The notes under the pieces are model-generated. The model was not told the DNA's origin. It was given only the letters and a program-made list of their open reading frames with translations, and searched no databases. Shown here piece after piece: positions 12,420 to 24,004 of a stretch of 64,000 bases of DNA. The stretch is from Rotaria socialis (Eukaryota; Rotifera; Eurotatoria; Philodinida; Philodinidae): positions 186,001-250,000 of the forward strand of contig CAJNYU010002250.1 of assembly GCA_905331475.1 (NCBI GenBank), written 5' to 3'. The position numbers and the translations under genes were made by a program. Each line of letters opens with the position of its first letter. Positions within the stretch are counted from its first letter, which is position 1.

Positions 12420-15400
12420 AAAAACATCAGTCACCAATATTTATCATACTTGATTCTTTCTTGCTTTTCAATACTATGTAGCACTTCATATAAGAGATTT
12501 TCAATCAGTTTCTTTGTTGTCTAGAATTTACAGTTAACTGATTCTGCCCAGCGTAATCGCTGTATAGATTACAATCTGCTCTTCATAAACGTGAATGTGA
12601 AGTAATTCAGATATTATTTATTTTGGTAACGTTTTAATAACTATATGAAATGAATTCGTTGGAAGCGGTATTAGGCTTGTCGATCAGAGGGAATATCCCC
12701 CCTCCAATCGAATCCTTTCTACGAAATTTTCTTCTTTATATTTCTTGTTTTGTTTTGACAGAAAATAGGCGACACATATCGAGCGAACTTCACACGGAAA
12801 ATTATTTTAAGATACTTTTGTTCTAAAGAATTTAGGTATTTTTTAGTTTTTTTTGTCTCCTTTTTATTGAAATATGAAGTGTAAAGATGCTTAAAAATAT
12901 TTTATCAAAAATAATCTATATTTCATCGAATACATTCATTGTCTTCAAAGGTAACAATGATTGCATGATAAATGTTATTATAGCCATAAAAGAAGACACT
13001 TTATTTTTTATTTTTCTTAAATAGAAACTAATTATTGTTCTCTTGCATATTTTGTTTATCAGACAGACAAAATCTCAATTTTGGATGCAGTTTTCCAACT
13101 AGATTAGACTTTGAAGGCGAAGAACAGGACAGTGATAATGAGGATTATAATTATAGAGAAAAAGATATTGTCGCTAAGTGTTAATATTTGTAAGGTTTTT
13201 CATGTTTGAAAGTTAAAATATATGTGAAATTGGCTGTTGGTATTGTTCTCAAAAGACTTTTTTGGATGAGTTAGAAATTATTAAAAAAAATTGACCAACG
13301 TAAAATTATCGTGTTCAATATTTACGATTCGTTTAGGAGATGAGTAGTATGAGTTTTAATTCAACTTGAAATCGGAAATAGTTGTAAATTGATCAACGAA
13401 CGACTCATAGAAGTTATTTGTATCATTTTTATTTCTAATCAGTTTATTGAAATTAAAAAAATCTATCGAAATCTGGGAGAAAAATATCACGTATTATTGA
13501 ACAAAACAAACAACTCATATGTATCATAGATATGATTATAATTATAATTATAAGATAATAGAGTCAGCGCATAAAGAATAAAGAGAAAATCAGTAAAATA
13601 TTTCTTTTATTGCGATGAAAATTCAATTCGAATAAATAAATGCGTTGTTGAAGAACAAAATCTTTTTGAAGCTATATAAATTTTGAATCATTTATCGTCA
13701 ATTTGAAGTATACAGTGGAATTTATCTCTTTTCTCATTGACAATATAAAAACACGGAATATTTATTTCATCTATTGAATAATTGACCTAATGTAATTCTT
13801 ATGACGAATTTCAATGGCTAATTTTATCGATTTTCTCTAGAAATTTTTCATAAAATTCAATGACTTACACTTGAATCATCAACTGTAAAAGATGGTATTC
13901 ATGATATTGCACAAGAAGCAGTTAGATATAGTTTTATTGATTGAAATATTTTCTTCAATATTTTCAATAATTCCCTCTACTGAGAGGGGAGGGCCTTAAG
14001 CCGAAATGAGTTGATTACGTTCGTACAGAACAAAAAAATGTTTTTTTACCTCTCATGAAAGCGCTCAATAAGGGTTGACCAAAGGTAATTGGTGTGAAAC
14101 TATCTGAATCTTTGATTAATTTTTATCAAATTGTGAGTTGTGCGTTCTTTGATAAAGTAAACCATGGAAAGGTGGCGACTAGTCGTTGAACAGAAAATTT
14201 ACAGAAAGAAACTTTCCTACAAGTGAAATCAATAGTGTGATTTAATATCAATCAGATCTATTGATTTATTGCTATTCAAGTGGCTAATATAAAACTGATT
14301 AAATATTAATTTGTAATATAGACCTCTATGTTGTGAGCGCAACATGATTGTAGGCTGTTGCTGGCTGAGAATGGTAATATCAAGGTTTTCCCAATCATGT
14401 TAAGATTAATGATGATACGCCAGAGAGATCACTAGATTCACTGCAAGAGTCTAAAACTAATCATGCTATTGTACTTTTAACACATTGTACTTCTTTCAGT
14501 AGAGGGCTGACGACGCTAACGACACGTTACCTTGTGAAAATTATTGGAAAACATTTACTATGCACTAAGTATCCTTGTTCTGTCGATTTCTCCACAAATT
14601 TCATAATTATTTGCAAGTGTTTGATATCAATTCATATTGTTCAACGCTATTGTTCTAAGCTAAGGCAAATAGAAGTTTGTGGAATATTGAATGGGATATC
14701 TGTTGAAAAGGAATATCTACTTTTTTCATGCGCCTGAACAGAGATAGATTTCAAAATAAATTATCACGAAAAACTTACAAAAATCCTTCATGTTTATTTA
14801 GATGAAAGTTTTTTACTTCGTATTTTCAAAAGTTCAATTTTATCATTCGTTATCCTAAATGTTCAGACTGTTTTTTTTTTGTTTCACTTTATTAGAATCA
14901 CAGGTTATAAAAGATTCGTACGAAAATTATCTCTCTTTAGTCGATGATGAAAGTAGCACATTTTTGTTATCATTTTTATTTGATTTCCTTTTTCTGTCAA
15001 CAATAATGAATTATAAAACTGTCCCTTTAGTTTTTTTAAGAAAAATTTTTTAAAATTTAAATGCTTTTCATTAACTCATAAATCTATGTTCATTTATTTG
15101 TTTTCATAATGAAAGTAGTTTACCATCAAACGAAGAAATTCAATATATAGTTTTTGTCATTCTAAGGATAACTCATACATCGATAATTCTCTATTGAAAA
15201 ATGTATATCAAGGTCATTATACAGTAAACAACTGGCGTCATGTTGGTAAGTCATTTTCATTCATGAAAAAATTAGGTAAAGAAAATGCATTGCACTGTTT
15301 TAAACGAGATGCAACAACACGGATGTTAAAATCAGTAGTCTATTTTTACTTAATAAACGAAGATAATCTCTTGATTGCAATAGAACAAACAAACAAAAGA

Positions 15401-15633
15401 TCAATGTAGATGAAAAAAGTTTAATCCGAACGAAATAATCTAATCTATATCCACTACCATGTTATTTTTCATTTCTTTTAAAACGCATTTCAGAATTCAC
15501 CAGCTTATTTTTTATTAACTAACTATTCCTTATTCCGATTCAACTTTTGCAAAATTAATATCTAAGAAGAAGAGATATTTTCAAGCGTAGAATATATATA
15601 TATATATATGCAGTTTGTATTAACTTCTCTGAT

Positions 15634-15923
15634 TACCCAGGTCGAAGCAACCGGCTCGAGAAACGGCCGGTTCCCGCGCATTCCCGCGATTTCACGGAAG
15701 CAGTATTCCGGATCGGGAAATCTACGGATTTTTCCTGTAAATTCCGCCAATTTCCTGTTGGTTCCAGCCGGAAATCATCGGAAAAATCCGTCCCGGAATC
15801 CTCCTTCCAGGGTCCGATGATATCCGGCGTTTTCCTGGACGTTCCGGTGCGTTTCCAGTATGTTTCTGGCAGGTTCCAATGAAATCCGCTCATTTTCAGA
15901 GGCCGGAAACATCGTCCTGGGTA
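15634..15923. mobile_element. GC-rich 290-base MITE-like element with TACCCAGG inverted ends
   Basis: A sharply bounded GC-rich island in AT-rich DNA. The left end starts TACCCAGGTCGAAG and the right end, read on the other strand, starts TACCCAGGACGATG. After a few mismatches both continue into CCGGC-TC, so the inverted ends are imperfect over about 26 bases. The interior is packed with TTCC/GGAA words (TTCCGG, TTCCTG, GGTTCC) at roughly 10-20 base spacing. It has open frames on both strands, but these follow from composition rather than coding. No clear target-site duplication is visible. A TA dinucleotide run lies just to the left, at about 15594-15609. Confidence 0.5.
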
Positions 15924-17691
15924 TTATTCAGCTATTTTTGAGAAAAATTCTAATCGAATAAAACTACAAAATTTATGCTTATCTGGCTACTCATCATCAT
16001 CAACAAAAACTAGTATACATTTGTTGACATCGAAATCTCATGAAAAAGCCAATCCGACCAAAAAAAGCTTATGTTAGACGACGAGAAAGAAACGAACTCA
16101 CGATAGATGCTGAGAGTTCTTTGCATTTTGAAATGAGAAGTTTTTCTCTTGTACCAGATCGATCTTTCCATCAATCCGCTATTTTTTGTCACCCCAACAT
16201 GTATCCGATCATGAGAGATCCTTTACCTCTTTGTAATTTGTAAATGGCATGTTGCGAAATCTTTTTTTGAATCATAAATCTAGGATTAATTTAGAGCAAT
16301 AGAGAAGAGTTTGAACGACTGGTTGGTGAAAAAATCGCAAACAAATAAATTATGAATCTCTGAACAGTTGTGTTCTACAGAACACATAGAAAACAGATGA
16401 CCAAAGCTTTTTTAAATGCAAAATAAAATAGTTATATCAATTTTTCTGAGTCAAACAAAATTCCATTTTACATTTAGCCCCCAGCGGCTTAAACCATCGA
16501 TTCTAGACATTGTTTTCCTCCAGTGAGAAGAGTAATTATAAACAAAGAATCATGTTAGATTTGAGAAAAAATTTAACAGTATCGTCATTTTTTGTTTTGT
16601 TTATATAATTGTTGCTTTCGATATATGTATCCTCTTATCAGTAAACAATATTGACATAACACAAGAGGAGTGTACCATCAGCTTCGAAAACGAAATCAAG
16701 TTAATTAGAAGTTTAGCAAACAATGAGATTTCAAAATTAATCAATATATTGTTATAGTTATTTTGATGTTATTGTCTCCTATTATGTTAAATTTATTCAT
16801 CTATGTATGTTAAAAGAAATAAAACTCATATCTGTGGTCAAAAAATAAGAAAACGAATTATTTCTTCGATAGTTATATGCGATTTTTATCATCTTTTTGT
16901 GTACTCAAAAAAAAACGAATACACTATAGAATCGGTCAGTGTGTCCGGCCGTTTATTCGATAACTCTTCACAATTACATTCGATCTAGGTCGAGTTCGAA
17001 GATGAGAAGGATCCGACAAGAAATGGCTGAGTTATCGAAAAGATTGTCATTTTTGATCAGACCATCCCTGAGGGGGAGTACAGGGATTTTTCTCAGAATT
17101 ATCCACAACATATATAAATCGACTCAGTTTTTAATGCTGATTCTGAATCTGATATTAGTTTTGAACTAAATCGTAGCTTTCTAACGAAACATTGCCTGAA
17201 AAACATCTCAAAATGCACAAAAAATGCATCCAGAAATCAAATTGCCTAGTTTCTCATAATAATTTTGGTGTACAGACATTCTAGAATGACTCATATGTCC
17301 CATGCACTTTTTGCAGTACACATAACTCTCGGATAAAATCCGAAGTTTCCACATTTTTCTATTTTCATTTTAGTTTAAATTTTACTTTTCTATTTTCTAT
17401 TTTAGTAATACAAAAAAAGTAAGAATTCTTTTGTATATTTAATACGTCCTACGGGGGCTTTCCATACATCGGCGTGAAACTGGCCAAACCTATCTTGATG
17501 CCCATAGCATGTACATGCCGCATATAGACCTATCTGTTGTATGTTCTATACACGTTAGATCTATGTCTATACGTGAAGAGCCTTGGCTCTCTATGGCACT
17601 AACAAAGTATTTCCTGGTCGCGCGAGCAACTATTAACTGATAAGCAAGAAAAAAACATTTTCTCATTCCAATCAATTCGTTTCTTCTTATT

Positions 17692-17860
17692 TCGTTTTAG
17701 TTCATCTCGATTTCTTCAACAGCAAAGTAAATATAATTACTTTCACTTTTCTTCATTATCCTATTCTAAAAAAATAAAATTAATTGTTACTTTTTATGTT
17801 TTAGTTCCATTCAACAATTCAATTCAATCAAAACGAACAGAAATGTAAGTATATATATTT
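17692..17860 (+). other. Two orphan exon-like segments, possibly a 5' UTR remnant
   Basis: Two short segments have the look of small plus-strand exons. One follows CGTTTTAG (TTCATCTCGATTTC... to a GTAAAT). The other follows TATGTTTTAG (TTCCATTCAACAATTC... to AGAAAT|GTAAGT). Both lack coding potential and the next plus-strand gene is 24 kb away. They could be non-coding 5' exons, a decayed gene or chance. Confidence 0.2.
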
Positions 17861-18290
17861 TTCATTCTTGTTCTTTATTTTTTTGTAACTTCATTTTTTT
17901 GATTGTTAAAATAAACATTTTCAAATAACTCAAATTTTTTATTTTCATTTCACTAACGAATATTTTCATTTCAATAATAAATATTTTACGAAAATAACAA
18001 ATTTTCATTAAAATAATACAAAATTTTATTTTCATTTAAATCATAAAATTTGTAAAAATAAATAATTTTATGCTACTACTAAATAAATTCATTTTACTAT
18101 TAAATAATTTTATTTTACTAATAAATATTTCTCATTTAAATATCACAAATTTTGTTTTTGATTATAATAAATATTTTCAAAAATACAATTTATTTCTCAC
18201 TTTAATAATTAATATTTTTTGCGAAAAAAAAACAAATTCTTTTATTTAACATTTTCTTTTCATTTAACAAATAAATAAAAGAAGAAGAAA
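17861..18290. repeat. AT-rich degenerate repeat block
   Basis: About 430 bases made almost entirely of variants of ATATTTTCATTT, AATAAATATTTT and TTTTATTTAC. The words recur at irregular 15-30 base spacing with no open frame. It looks like a decayed tandem array or low-complexity DNA between the NHL 3' end and the upstream intergenic region. Confidence 0.45.
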
Positions 18291-18427
18291 CGAAGCATAT
18301 GACGCAATTTTATATTTTAGTTTTTTACTTTTCTTTGAAGCGAAAGAGTAAAAGAAATATTTTTTTTCTTCATTTATTTCAAAGTATGGAAAAAAGAAAC
18401 GAACAAAGGAAAAACCGTTCACAAGTC

Positions 18428-19381
18428 TTATTCAATAGAAAATCGTTGAACACGATGATTATACAAATCGGCGACATAGAGATTACCTTGTCGATCGAAA
18501 GAGAAACCAACGGGATAGTGGAACTGATTTGCTCCTTCTCCTTGACCATTTCCACCTGCAATTACAGTGCCTTGTTTCTTGTCTCCTTGAGTCCAACGCA
18601 TTACACGATGATTCCACGAGTCTGCTACATAGACTGTACCCAACGTATCAACGAAGATTCCTTCAGGATGATACAGTTGTGTCAGAGCATACCCTGCGTG
18701 TTGTCCTCCAGCGACCACAATACCTTCTTTTGCACCTTCCACCCATTTCATTACACGATGATTGTCTCTGTCTGATACGTACACTGAATGATCTCGGTCG
18801 ACAAAGAGATATCTCGGCCAGTTGAGTTGATTGAGTCCATCACCTTTACCATGACCACCAGCTACGAGAGTGTAATTATTCTCACCGAATTGATATCGTC
18901 TTACTTCATGTTTTTGGATATCAGAGACGTAGAGATATCTCTGCTCATTCATTGCCAATCCCCAACAGGCGATTTTGTCGATGAGTATTTCACCTTGTGT
19001 TGTACCACTACGACGAGACCATCGTAGAACTCGTCGATTCCCCCAATCACAAATAAGGAGACTATCCGTCTCTTTGTCAAGTAATACATCAGTTGGAAAA
19101 TTCAATTGATGTAATCCATTTCCTGTGCCTTTACCACCAACAACAACTTGTCCATTCGTTGTATCACCTTTCTTCCATTGCATGATACGATGATTCCCGT
19201 AGTCAGCAATAACCGCTGTTTGATCATCATCAACGAAGAGATCATAAGGCCAGTTGAGTTGATTATTGGCATTCCATTGCCCGTGACCTCCAGCAATAGT
19301 CACTCCGTTCTGTGTCCATTTAGCATTAGCAGGAATATTAACTACAAGAGAAAGAATAAGAATAAAAGGAGATCTATCCAT
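18428..19381 (-). CDS. Secreted NHL-repeat (six-bladed beta-propeller) protein
   Basis: A single-exon, 317-residue protein. I chose the ATG at 19381 (MDRSPFILILSLVVNIPANA) because it opens with a hydrophobic signal peptide and a plausible cleavage after ANA. Upstream in-frame codons would only add a polar leader. The mature part is six NHL repeats of about 45 residues with the pattern GxGxxxxQLxxPxxxxxDxxxxxYVADxxNHRVxRW. The clearest examples are IADYGNHRIMQW, VYVSDRDNHRVMKW, VYVADSWNHRVMRW and LYVADLYNHRVQRF. The third repeat is the most diverged (LYVSDIQKHEVRRYQ). No catalytic domain or membrane anchor follows, so it is probably a soluble extracellular binding propeller. Its ligand cannot be deduced. 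Confidence 0.9.
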   Translation of the reverse strand: MDRSPFILILSLVVNIPANAKWTQNGVTIAGGHGQWNANNQLNWPYDLFVDDDQTAVIADYGNHRIMQWKKGDTTNGQVVVGGKGTGNGLHQLNFPTDVLLDKETDSLLICDWGNRRVLRWSRRSGTTQGEILIDKIACWGLAMNEQRYLYVSDIQKHEVRRYQFGENNYTLVAGGHGKGDGLNQLNWPRYLFVDRDHSVYVSDRDNHRVMKWVEGAKEGIVVAGGQHAGYALTQLYHPEGIFVDTLGTVYVADSWNHRVMRWTQGDKKQGTVIAGGNGQGEGANQFHYPVGFSFDRQGNLYVADLYNHRVQRFSIE

Positions 19382-20597
19382 CTCTCTTTCTCGAGTATAG
19401 CTAGCATATGAAATAATTTCGAAAGTTTCGAGCAAAATTATTTGAATAGGTCATTCGTTTTTTTGGAAATTCGTCAGAATAAGGTTTTTCTATACTGGAA
19501 AATTATTCTATAGAAAGAATCACACATATAGCATATCGTTCTCTCTCTCTCTCAAGCGTATTTAAATTCTATGTTTTTGTAGAAAATCAAACTTAAATAA
19601 TTAAATCAAGTTAACCCAAGCAGGTATTAAAAAGTCATTCAATCGGAGTTTCAAGTAATGAACTCTATCTATTTTTTCTTTCTTGTGTGAAAATTATATA
19701 AGACTGATATTTGCCAATTATAATGTATCTAATATTAAAAAGCGATCAAAATGAAGAACCAATACTGCGTTATGAATGTTTGTGAAAATATTTAAATTAT
19801 TTGTTAAATGAACTTGTCAATTTTGTATCCGCAGACACATAATATACACTGTAATTTGTTTTTTTTGAAATTCTATAAATTGAAAAGTCAATTGAGAATT
19901 TGTTGAAAACGAAAAAGTTGATTCTATTTCTTCCAAGATTGTCGGAAAAAAAACCATTACTTACTAAGTGGCGGATCCAGGAATTTTTAGAGGGAGCGGC
20001 GCTTTCTAAATTATATAGTACGATGCTGAGTAATTTTGTTCAAAATAAAGTTGCGCAATAAAATCTGAACTTAGCGAATTGATCGATGCAAATTAGTTAT
20101 AATTAACCAGATTTTTCTAATTACTTATTTTCATGATTCTGTTTTTCTGGAACTTTATTTATTAAACCAAAAGAGTTTTTGAACGTTTGACACCAACATC
20201 TTGTAGTTTATTTTCTTATTGAAAGATATGATTTGGTGAATATAAGAATCGCAGAAACATTTCGGGTAGCACTTTTGAAAAAGACAGAAATGAAGCTGAA
20301 AACGAACAAACGCTATTTCTATTTTTTTGATCTACTACTTACGTAATATATTCAAGATGATGACAATCAATTATAGTTTTCCGATTCCCTTCGGTTATTT
20401 TGATTTTTTTCTTCGACCTTCTAATATTATTTAAGCATTTAAAAAATATTTCGTTGTCCCGTCTATTCTCAGGGGGATGGCGACCGCCGGGTAGCCGAAC
20501 TGGTAGATCCACCAGTGCCACTAGCCATTGTCCTGTCTTAGTACATAAGTGAAAATGTTAAACATTTGTTATATTTTCTTCAACTCGCTATTAGGAG
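19382..20597. other. Intergenic, with possible non-autonomous hAT-type end
   Basis: No gene seen. Around 19968 the sequence GTGGCGGATCCAGG followed by a T-rich tract and GGGAGCGGCG resembles hAT-family transposon termini. Around 20500-20523, read on the other strand, AGTGGCACTGGTGGATCTACCAG gives a partial counterpart. If these are two ends, the element would be about 560 bases with no coding capacity. The match between the ends is weak and no duplication was identified. Confidence 0.25.
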
Positions 20598-21507
20598 TTA
20601 TTAACGGGTGGTCCAGAATAAATGAGGGTCTCAATATTTCATTAGTATCTCGCTCAATTTTCATTGTACAGGGTGGCGTTTTTTTCCTGAAAGATGTGCC
20701 ACTCAATTCTTGACAAAACGCATGTCGAACATTTTTTTGAAGAGACTTAAGGAAACAACGTTTTAAATAGTACTGAACACGTACTAAATGGTCAACTTTC
20801 AACGATGAAAAATCGTTTTTGCAGGCTTTTCAATTGGCTAGCTACGATGGAAATAAAATAAAATAAGCATGCTGTAGCCCTTGAAAATTGTTGTGCTCAT
20901 CCTTGTGACATACAACCATCATTTTTGTTTTTAAATTTTCGAAAACATAGCTGTTTCAATCTGCGATTTCGAAGCTCCTGCGAAAAGAGGCATAACTAAG
21001 CCAAAGTATTGTCTTTTGGGTTCAGGTTTTCTTTATTTTGATGGAAAATCATTACGGTATCAGATTCACATACGCAAGTTGGCATCAAATTCTCTTCTCC
21101 AATTCAGCTGGCAAAAATATCAGATTTGAGGCAGTTTTAATAGAATTTGAAAAGTCAGCTTCTTTAATTTCCAAGTGATTTCACCGAACTTTGAACTACG
21201 TCACCAGAAAGAGTACACTTCAAAGTACTCAAAAACATTCTTACTGTTGTTTCGTTGTGTGAGGTAGTGTTAAAAAGCGTTCTATCTTTTATCTTTACAA
21301 TGGTTGTGAAAGTTGGTTGTTTTGCATGTGTTTAGTATAATTTAAAAAATTTTCTGCTTATCTATCTTCAGAGAATTTTTTGATACGCGTTTGGTGAATA
21401 ATTGAATGACGCATCTTTTAGAGAAAACTTCAACCCTGTACAATGAAAATTGAGCGAGGTGTTAATAAAATACTGAAACCTTCATTTACCCTAGGCCACT
21501 CGTTATT
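20598..21507. mobile_element. Non-autonomous DNA transposon with long (~215 base) inverted terminal repeats
   Basis: The left arm (about 20598-20812) and right arm (about 21250-21507) are inverted copies at roughly 75-80 per cent identity by eye. Both begin ACGRGTGGYCYAG, share CTCGCTCAATTTTCATTGTACAGGGT without change, and continue through CAATT...AAACGC...TTTTTTGAAGA into a CAACTTTCAAC-like stretch. The central ~440 bases have no convincing open frame. ATT adjoins both ends and may be a 3-base target duplication. Superfamily is uncertain. Confidence 0.7.
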
Positions 21508-21597
21508 TTATTTTTATATATTTTTTTATTTGGTTATGTTGTATTTTATTTTATTTTCATCATCAAGTATAAATGCTTCATGATGACGAGAAAATCA

Positions 21598-21984
21598 AAT
21601 ATGCGATTTTCTAGTTTTTAGAATATATTCCAATTGCTCTATTGCATCCGAACTTCTAGGAATGCGCCTATATGAATTCAGTCTCGATTTTTCAATTAGA
21701 AAACCGAAGTTCATATTTTTAATGTTTTGAATACGTTATTTTCCAAAATTTAGAAATTTATATAGGCATTCCTAGAATATCCTTGATTAAACTCTACAAC
21801 TTACTTTCTGGTTTACAGCGTTATAAAGTTTTTGGTTGTAACATTTCTACAAATTTATTTATTCATCGAATATAATAATATAACGATATATTTTTGATAT
21901 ATGGCTCACATGAATATTAGAATTATTTCCGTTCTCTTAAATCTAAGTAATTAGAACATTTCCTATTTAGAAAATCGCATATTT
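21598..21984. repeat. Nested inverted repeat (palindromic element)
   Basis: The outer arms AAATATGCGATTTTCTA (21598) and TAGAAAATCGCATATTT (ending 21984) are inverted. Inside, TTCTAGGAATGCGCCTATAT (21654) is inverted against ATATAGGCATTCCTAGAATAT (21760-21780). A direct echo, CTAGAATATCYTTRATTAAAYTCTA, occurs at about 21773 and again at about 22006. It is non-coding and probably a small fold-back transposon or one element inserted in another. Confidence 0.5.
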
Positions 21985-22041
21985 CTTACGTCTATATTCT
22001 AGAATATCTTTTATTAAATTCTATATAAATTATTCTGTGAC

Positions 22042-22120
22042 ACTAACAGGAATATTAACTAGAAGAGAAGAGCTATACTCTCACGCGAGTACTTCTATCT
22101 AATTCGATGGGTAAATATCC
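22042..22120 (-). pseudogene. Relic of the 5' end of a second NHL-type gene
   Basis: The stretch ACTAACAGGAATATTAACTAGAAGAGA at about 22042 closely matches 19326-19352 (ATTAGCAGGAATATTAACTACAAGAGA), which encodes the signal-peptide end of the NHL gene on the minus strand. The next ~50 bases (CTCTCACGCGAGTACT...TCTAATTCGATG) loosely parallel the NHL start-codon and upstream region (CTCTTTCTCGAGTATAGCTAGCATATG). No NHL repeats remain beside it, so I read it as a decayed fragment left by duplication. Confidence 0.35.
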
Positions 22121-22254
22121 TAGATCATTATCGATTAGTCAGATTTTGTTGGGTGAATTGTAATTCTGATGACACATGGTGATGGGATTCAGTTAGTTAT
22201 TTTCTCTGTTTTCTTATAAAATCTGGATTCTCCTTGAATCGGATCAGATTTACC

Positions 22255-24004
22255 ATGTCGAAAGATGCATTTGATTTATGTTGTGCCAGATTTAATGAAA
22301 TTGACAAAACAGGTGAGTCTGTTTTAAAAGTAAGTAGATTAATCAAAAACAAGAAGAACCTCTTCAAAAAGTTTCTTTGTAGGCTATACGTGAACAATTA
22401 GATTTATTTGGTTTATTATCGTATATGGATAACAATAAGATAACATTCACAAGTGATCGAGGTGCATATATACTAAAACCATTGAAAGGTAAGTTTTTTA
22501 ATTACTTTCATTGTTTAATATGTAAAGGTACATTCTTTAGTGTATCCTGTAATTTACTGCTTTGCTCACCGGATAAATAACGTGCTAAAATTGACTTTCT
22601 ACCAAACAGCGCAGAATAACAAAAAAAGAGTTTTGATAGCATCATCAACACCAGCAAAAAAGCAACCAAAAAAGCTCTCACATATTTGTGATTCATCATC
22701 TGATAGTAGTTCATCCGAAGATGATACTATAGCACCGTCACCATCTAAACATGGTGAAGCTAATACCGCATTATCAGATTTACCACCAAAGCCAGAAGAA
22801 GTTTTGAAGACAATCACAACAAATAAAAAACTTGTAAAATGTGTGAAGTTGGTGAGTAAAGTAGCTAATACAACAAAACGATTCATTTTTTAATAAATAA
22901 AATTTTATTTCATCAAGGCTGGATTAAACAAAAACATTGAAGAACGTGGTGGTGTAGCATTAAAACAAGAATGTGCTGTCCGACGGCTTTCTATGTCAAA
23001 CATGTTAGAATCAGTCGACGCTTCCATTGAGCACATAAGATTTATATTATTATCAAAGTCATCGAAGAGTCAATGTTATTTCAAATTGAATAATATCAAT
23101 ATTGATGCATTAAAAGATTTAATTGGTCTATTAAGTGAATTTAAAAATCTGTCTTCGCTAGCACAAACTGGTGCTCGACCATCGCTATACATGGCTTATA
23201 TTTGTATCAATAAACGAGGACGTCATTTAAGTAGTACTGATGTTAATGCAGATGGTGAGAATATTGATATATATGATCGTCATGAAGGTAGAATTGAACT
23301 TAATGAGACAGACCAATTGTTTTACGTCAGCTTTTTGTTTCAGGAATTGATTTTTTTCGAAAACGTCTGATTCAATTGTTAAAATGTATGCTCACGTTCG
23401 ATGATAAGCATCTTGCAACTGCTATACTTCATCCGCTTTATCGAAAGCTAACATTTGCTAGCACATACTCTAAAAGTATTGCTCATTTGTATATTCGTAA
23501 ACAGTTAAATGATATTCTCGGTTTAAGTGAACAAGTACATCGAACAAATTCTAAACCATTAAAAAAAAGCACAAGTCCATGGAGGATCAATTCGCCGATC
23601 CTGATGATAACAGCAGTACTGATGATATTGGCCCAACAGCAATGATAACATTTAAAAATGATGAACTTGAAAGGTATTTACGAATGAATATTTAAGATAT
23701 TTACAAGCAATCAAATCCTTTAAAATTCTGGCATGATCATCAAAACAAATTTCCCGGTTTATCATTACTGACTCGTCGTTTCTTTTCTATCCCGGTTACA
23801 TCTGCTGGAATTGAGCGCCAATTTTCATTGGCAGGTTTGACAATAACCCAACGTCGTTCTTCTCTTGATCCTGATACGGTAAACGACGTTCTCTTTGTGC
23901 GATCTATACAAAATGCTCTTGATTCAAAACCAGATTTTTTTTCTCTAAATACTGATATTTTTTGTACTCGTATATCTACTCTTTATGTAAATATGCTGTA
24001 TTGA
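22255..24004 (+). pseudogene. hAT-family transposase, 5'-truncated and broken
   Basis: Exons 22255-22329, 22383-22488, 22541-22851, 22918-23287 and 23344 onward join in frame. They encode ITFTSDRGAYILKPL (the second catalytic Asp region of hAT transposases), CFAHRINNVL (the conserved CxxH/R-N motif), an acidic Ser-rich insert (CDSSSDSSSSEDD) and LPPLYRKLTF-type sequence. The C-terminal dimerisation region follows: FPGLSLLTRRFFSIPVTSAG, ERQFSLAGLTITQRRSSLDP. The frame is lost at the A8 run around 23562-23569, and an in-frame TAA at 23693-23695 precedes the dimerisation region. The N-terminal BED finger and first catalytic Asp are not found upstream. I take it as an inactive remnant, though a single homopolymer error could explain the frame change. 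Confidence 0.85.

Larger units (their letters stand above)
10788..18427. other. Gene-poor intergenic region
   Basis: About 7.6 kb between the dynein 5' end and the NHL gene. I find only short open frames without recognisable domains and without matching splice signals. Inside are a hairpin at 12348-12419, a GC-rich island at 15634-15923 and an AT-rich block at 17861-18290, listed separately. A region at 17440-17640 is less AT-rich (GGGGGC, GAGCCTTGGCTC) but I could not assign it. Open stretches near 14534, 15194 and 16040 are not supported as genes. Confidence 0.6.

Noticed and set aside
15194..15409. 71-codon open frame MKNVYQGHYTVNN...
   Set aside because: No recognisable domain, no neighbouring exons and no conserved splice signals. 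Kept as unassigned DNA.
15608..15893. Overlapping open frames on both strands in the GC-rich island
   Set aside because: Stop codons are rare there because of composition. The frames coincide with a transposon-like element with inverted ends.
18299..18775. Plus-strand open frame opposite the NHL gene
   Set aside because: It is antisense to the NHL repeats, whose periodic composition keeps several frames open. The product has no family features.
22599..22886. Minus-strand open frame within the hAT remnant
   Set aside because: Antisense shadow of the transposase exon with CFAHRINN and the acidic Ser-rich insert.
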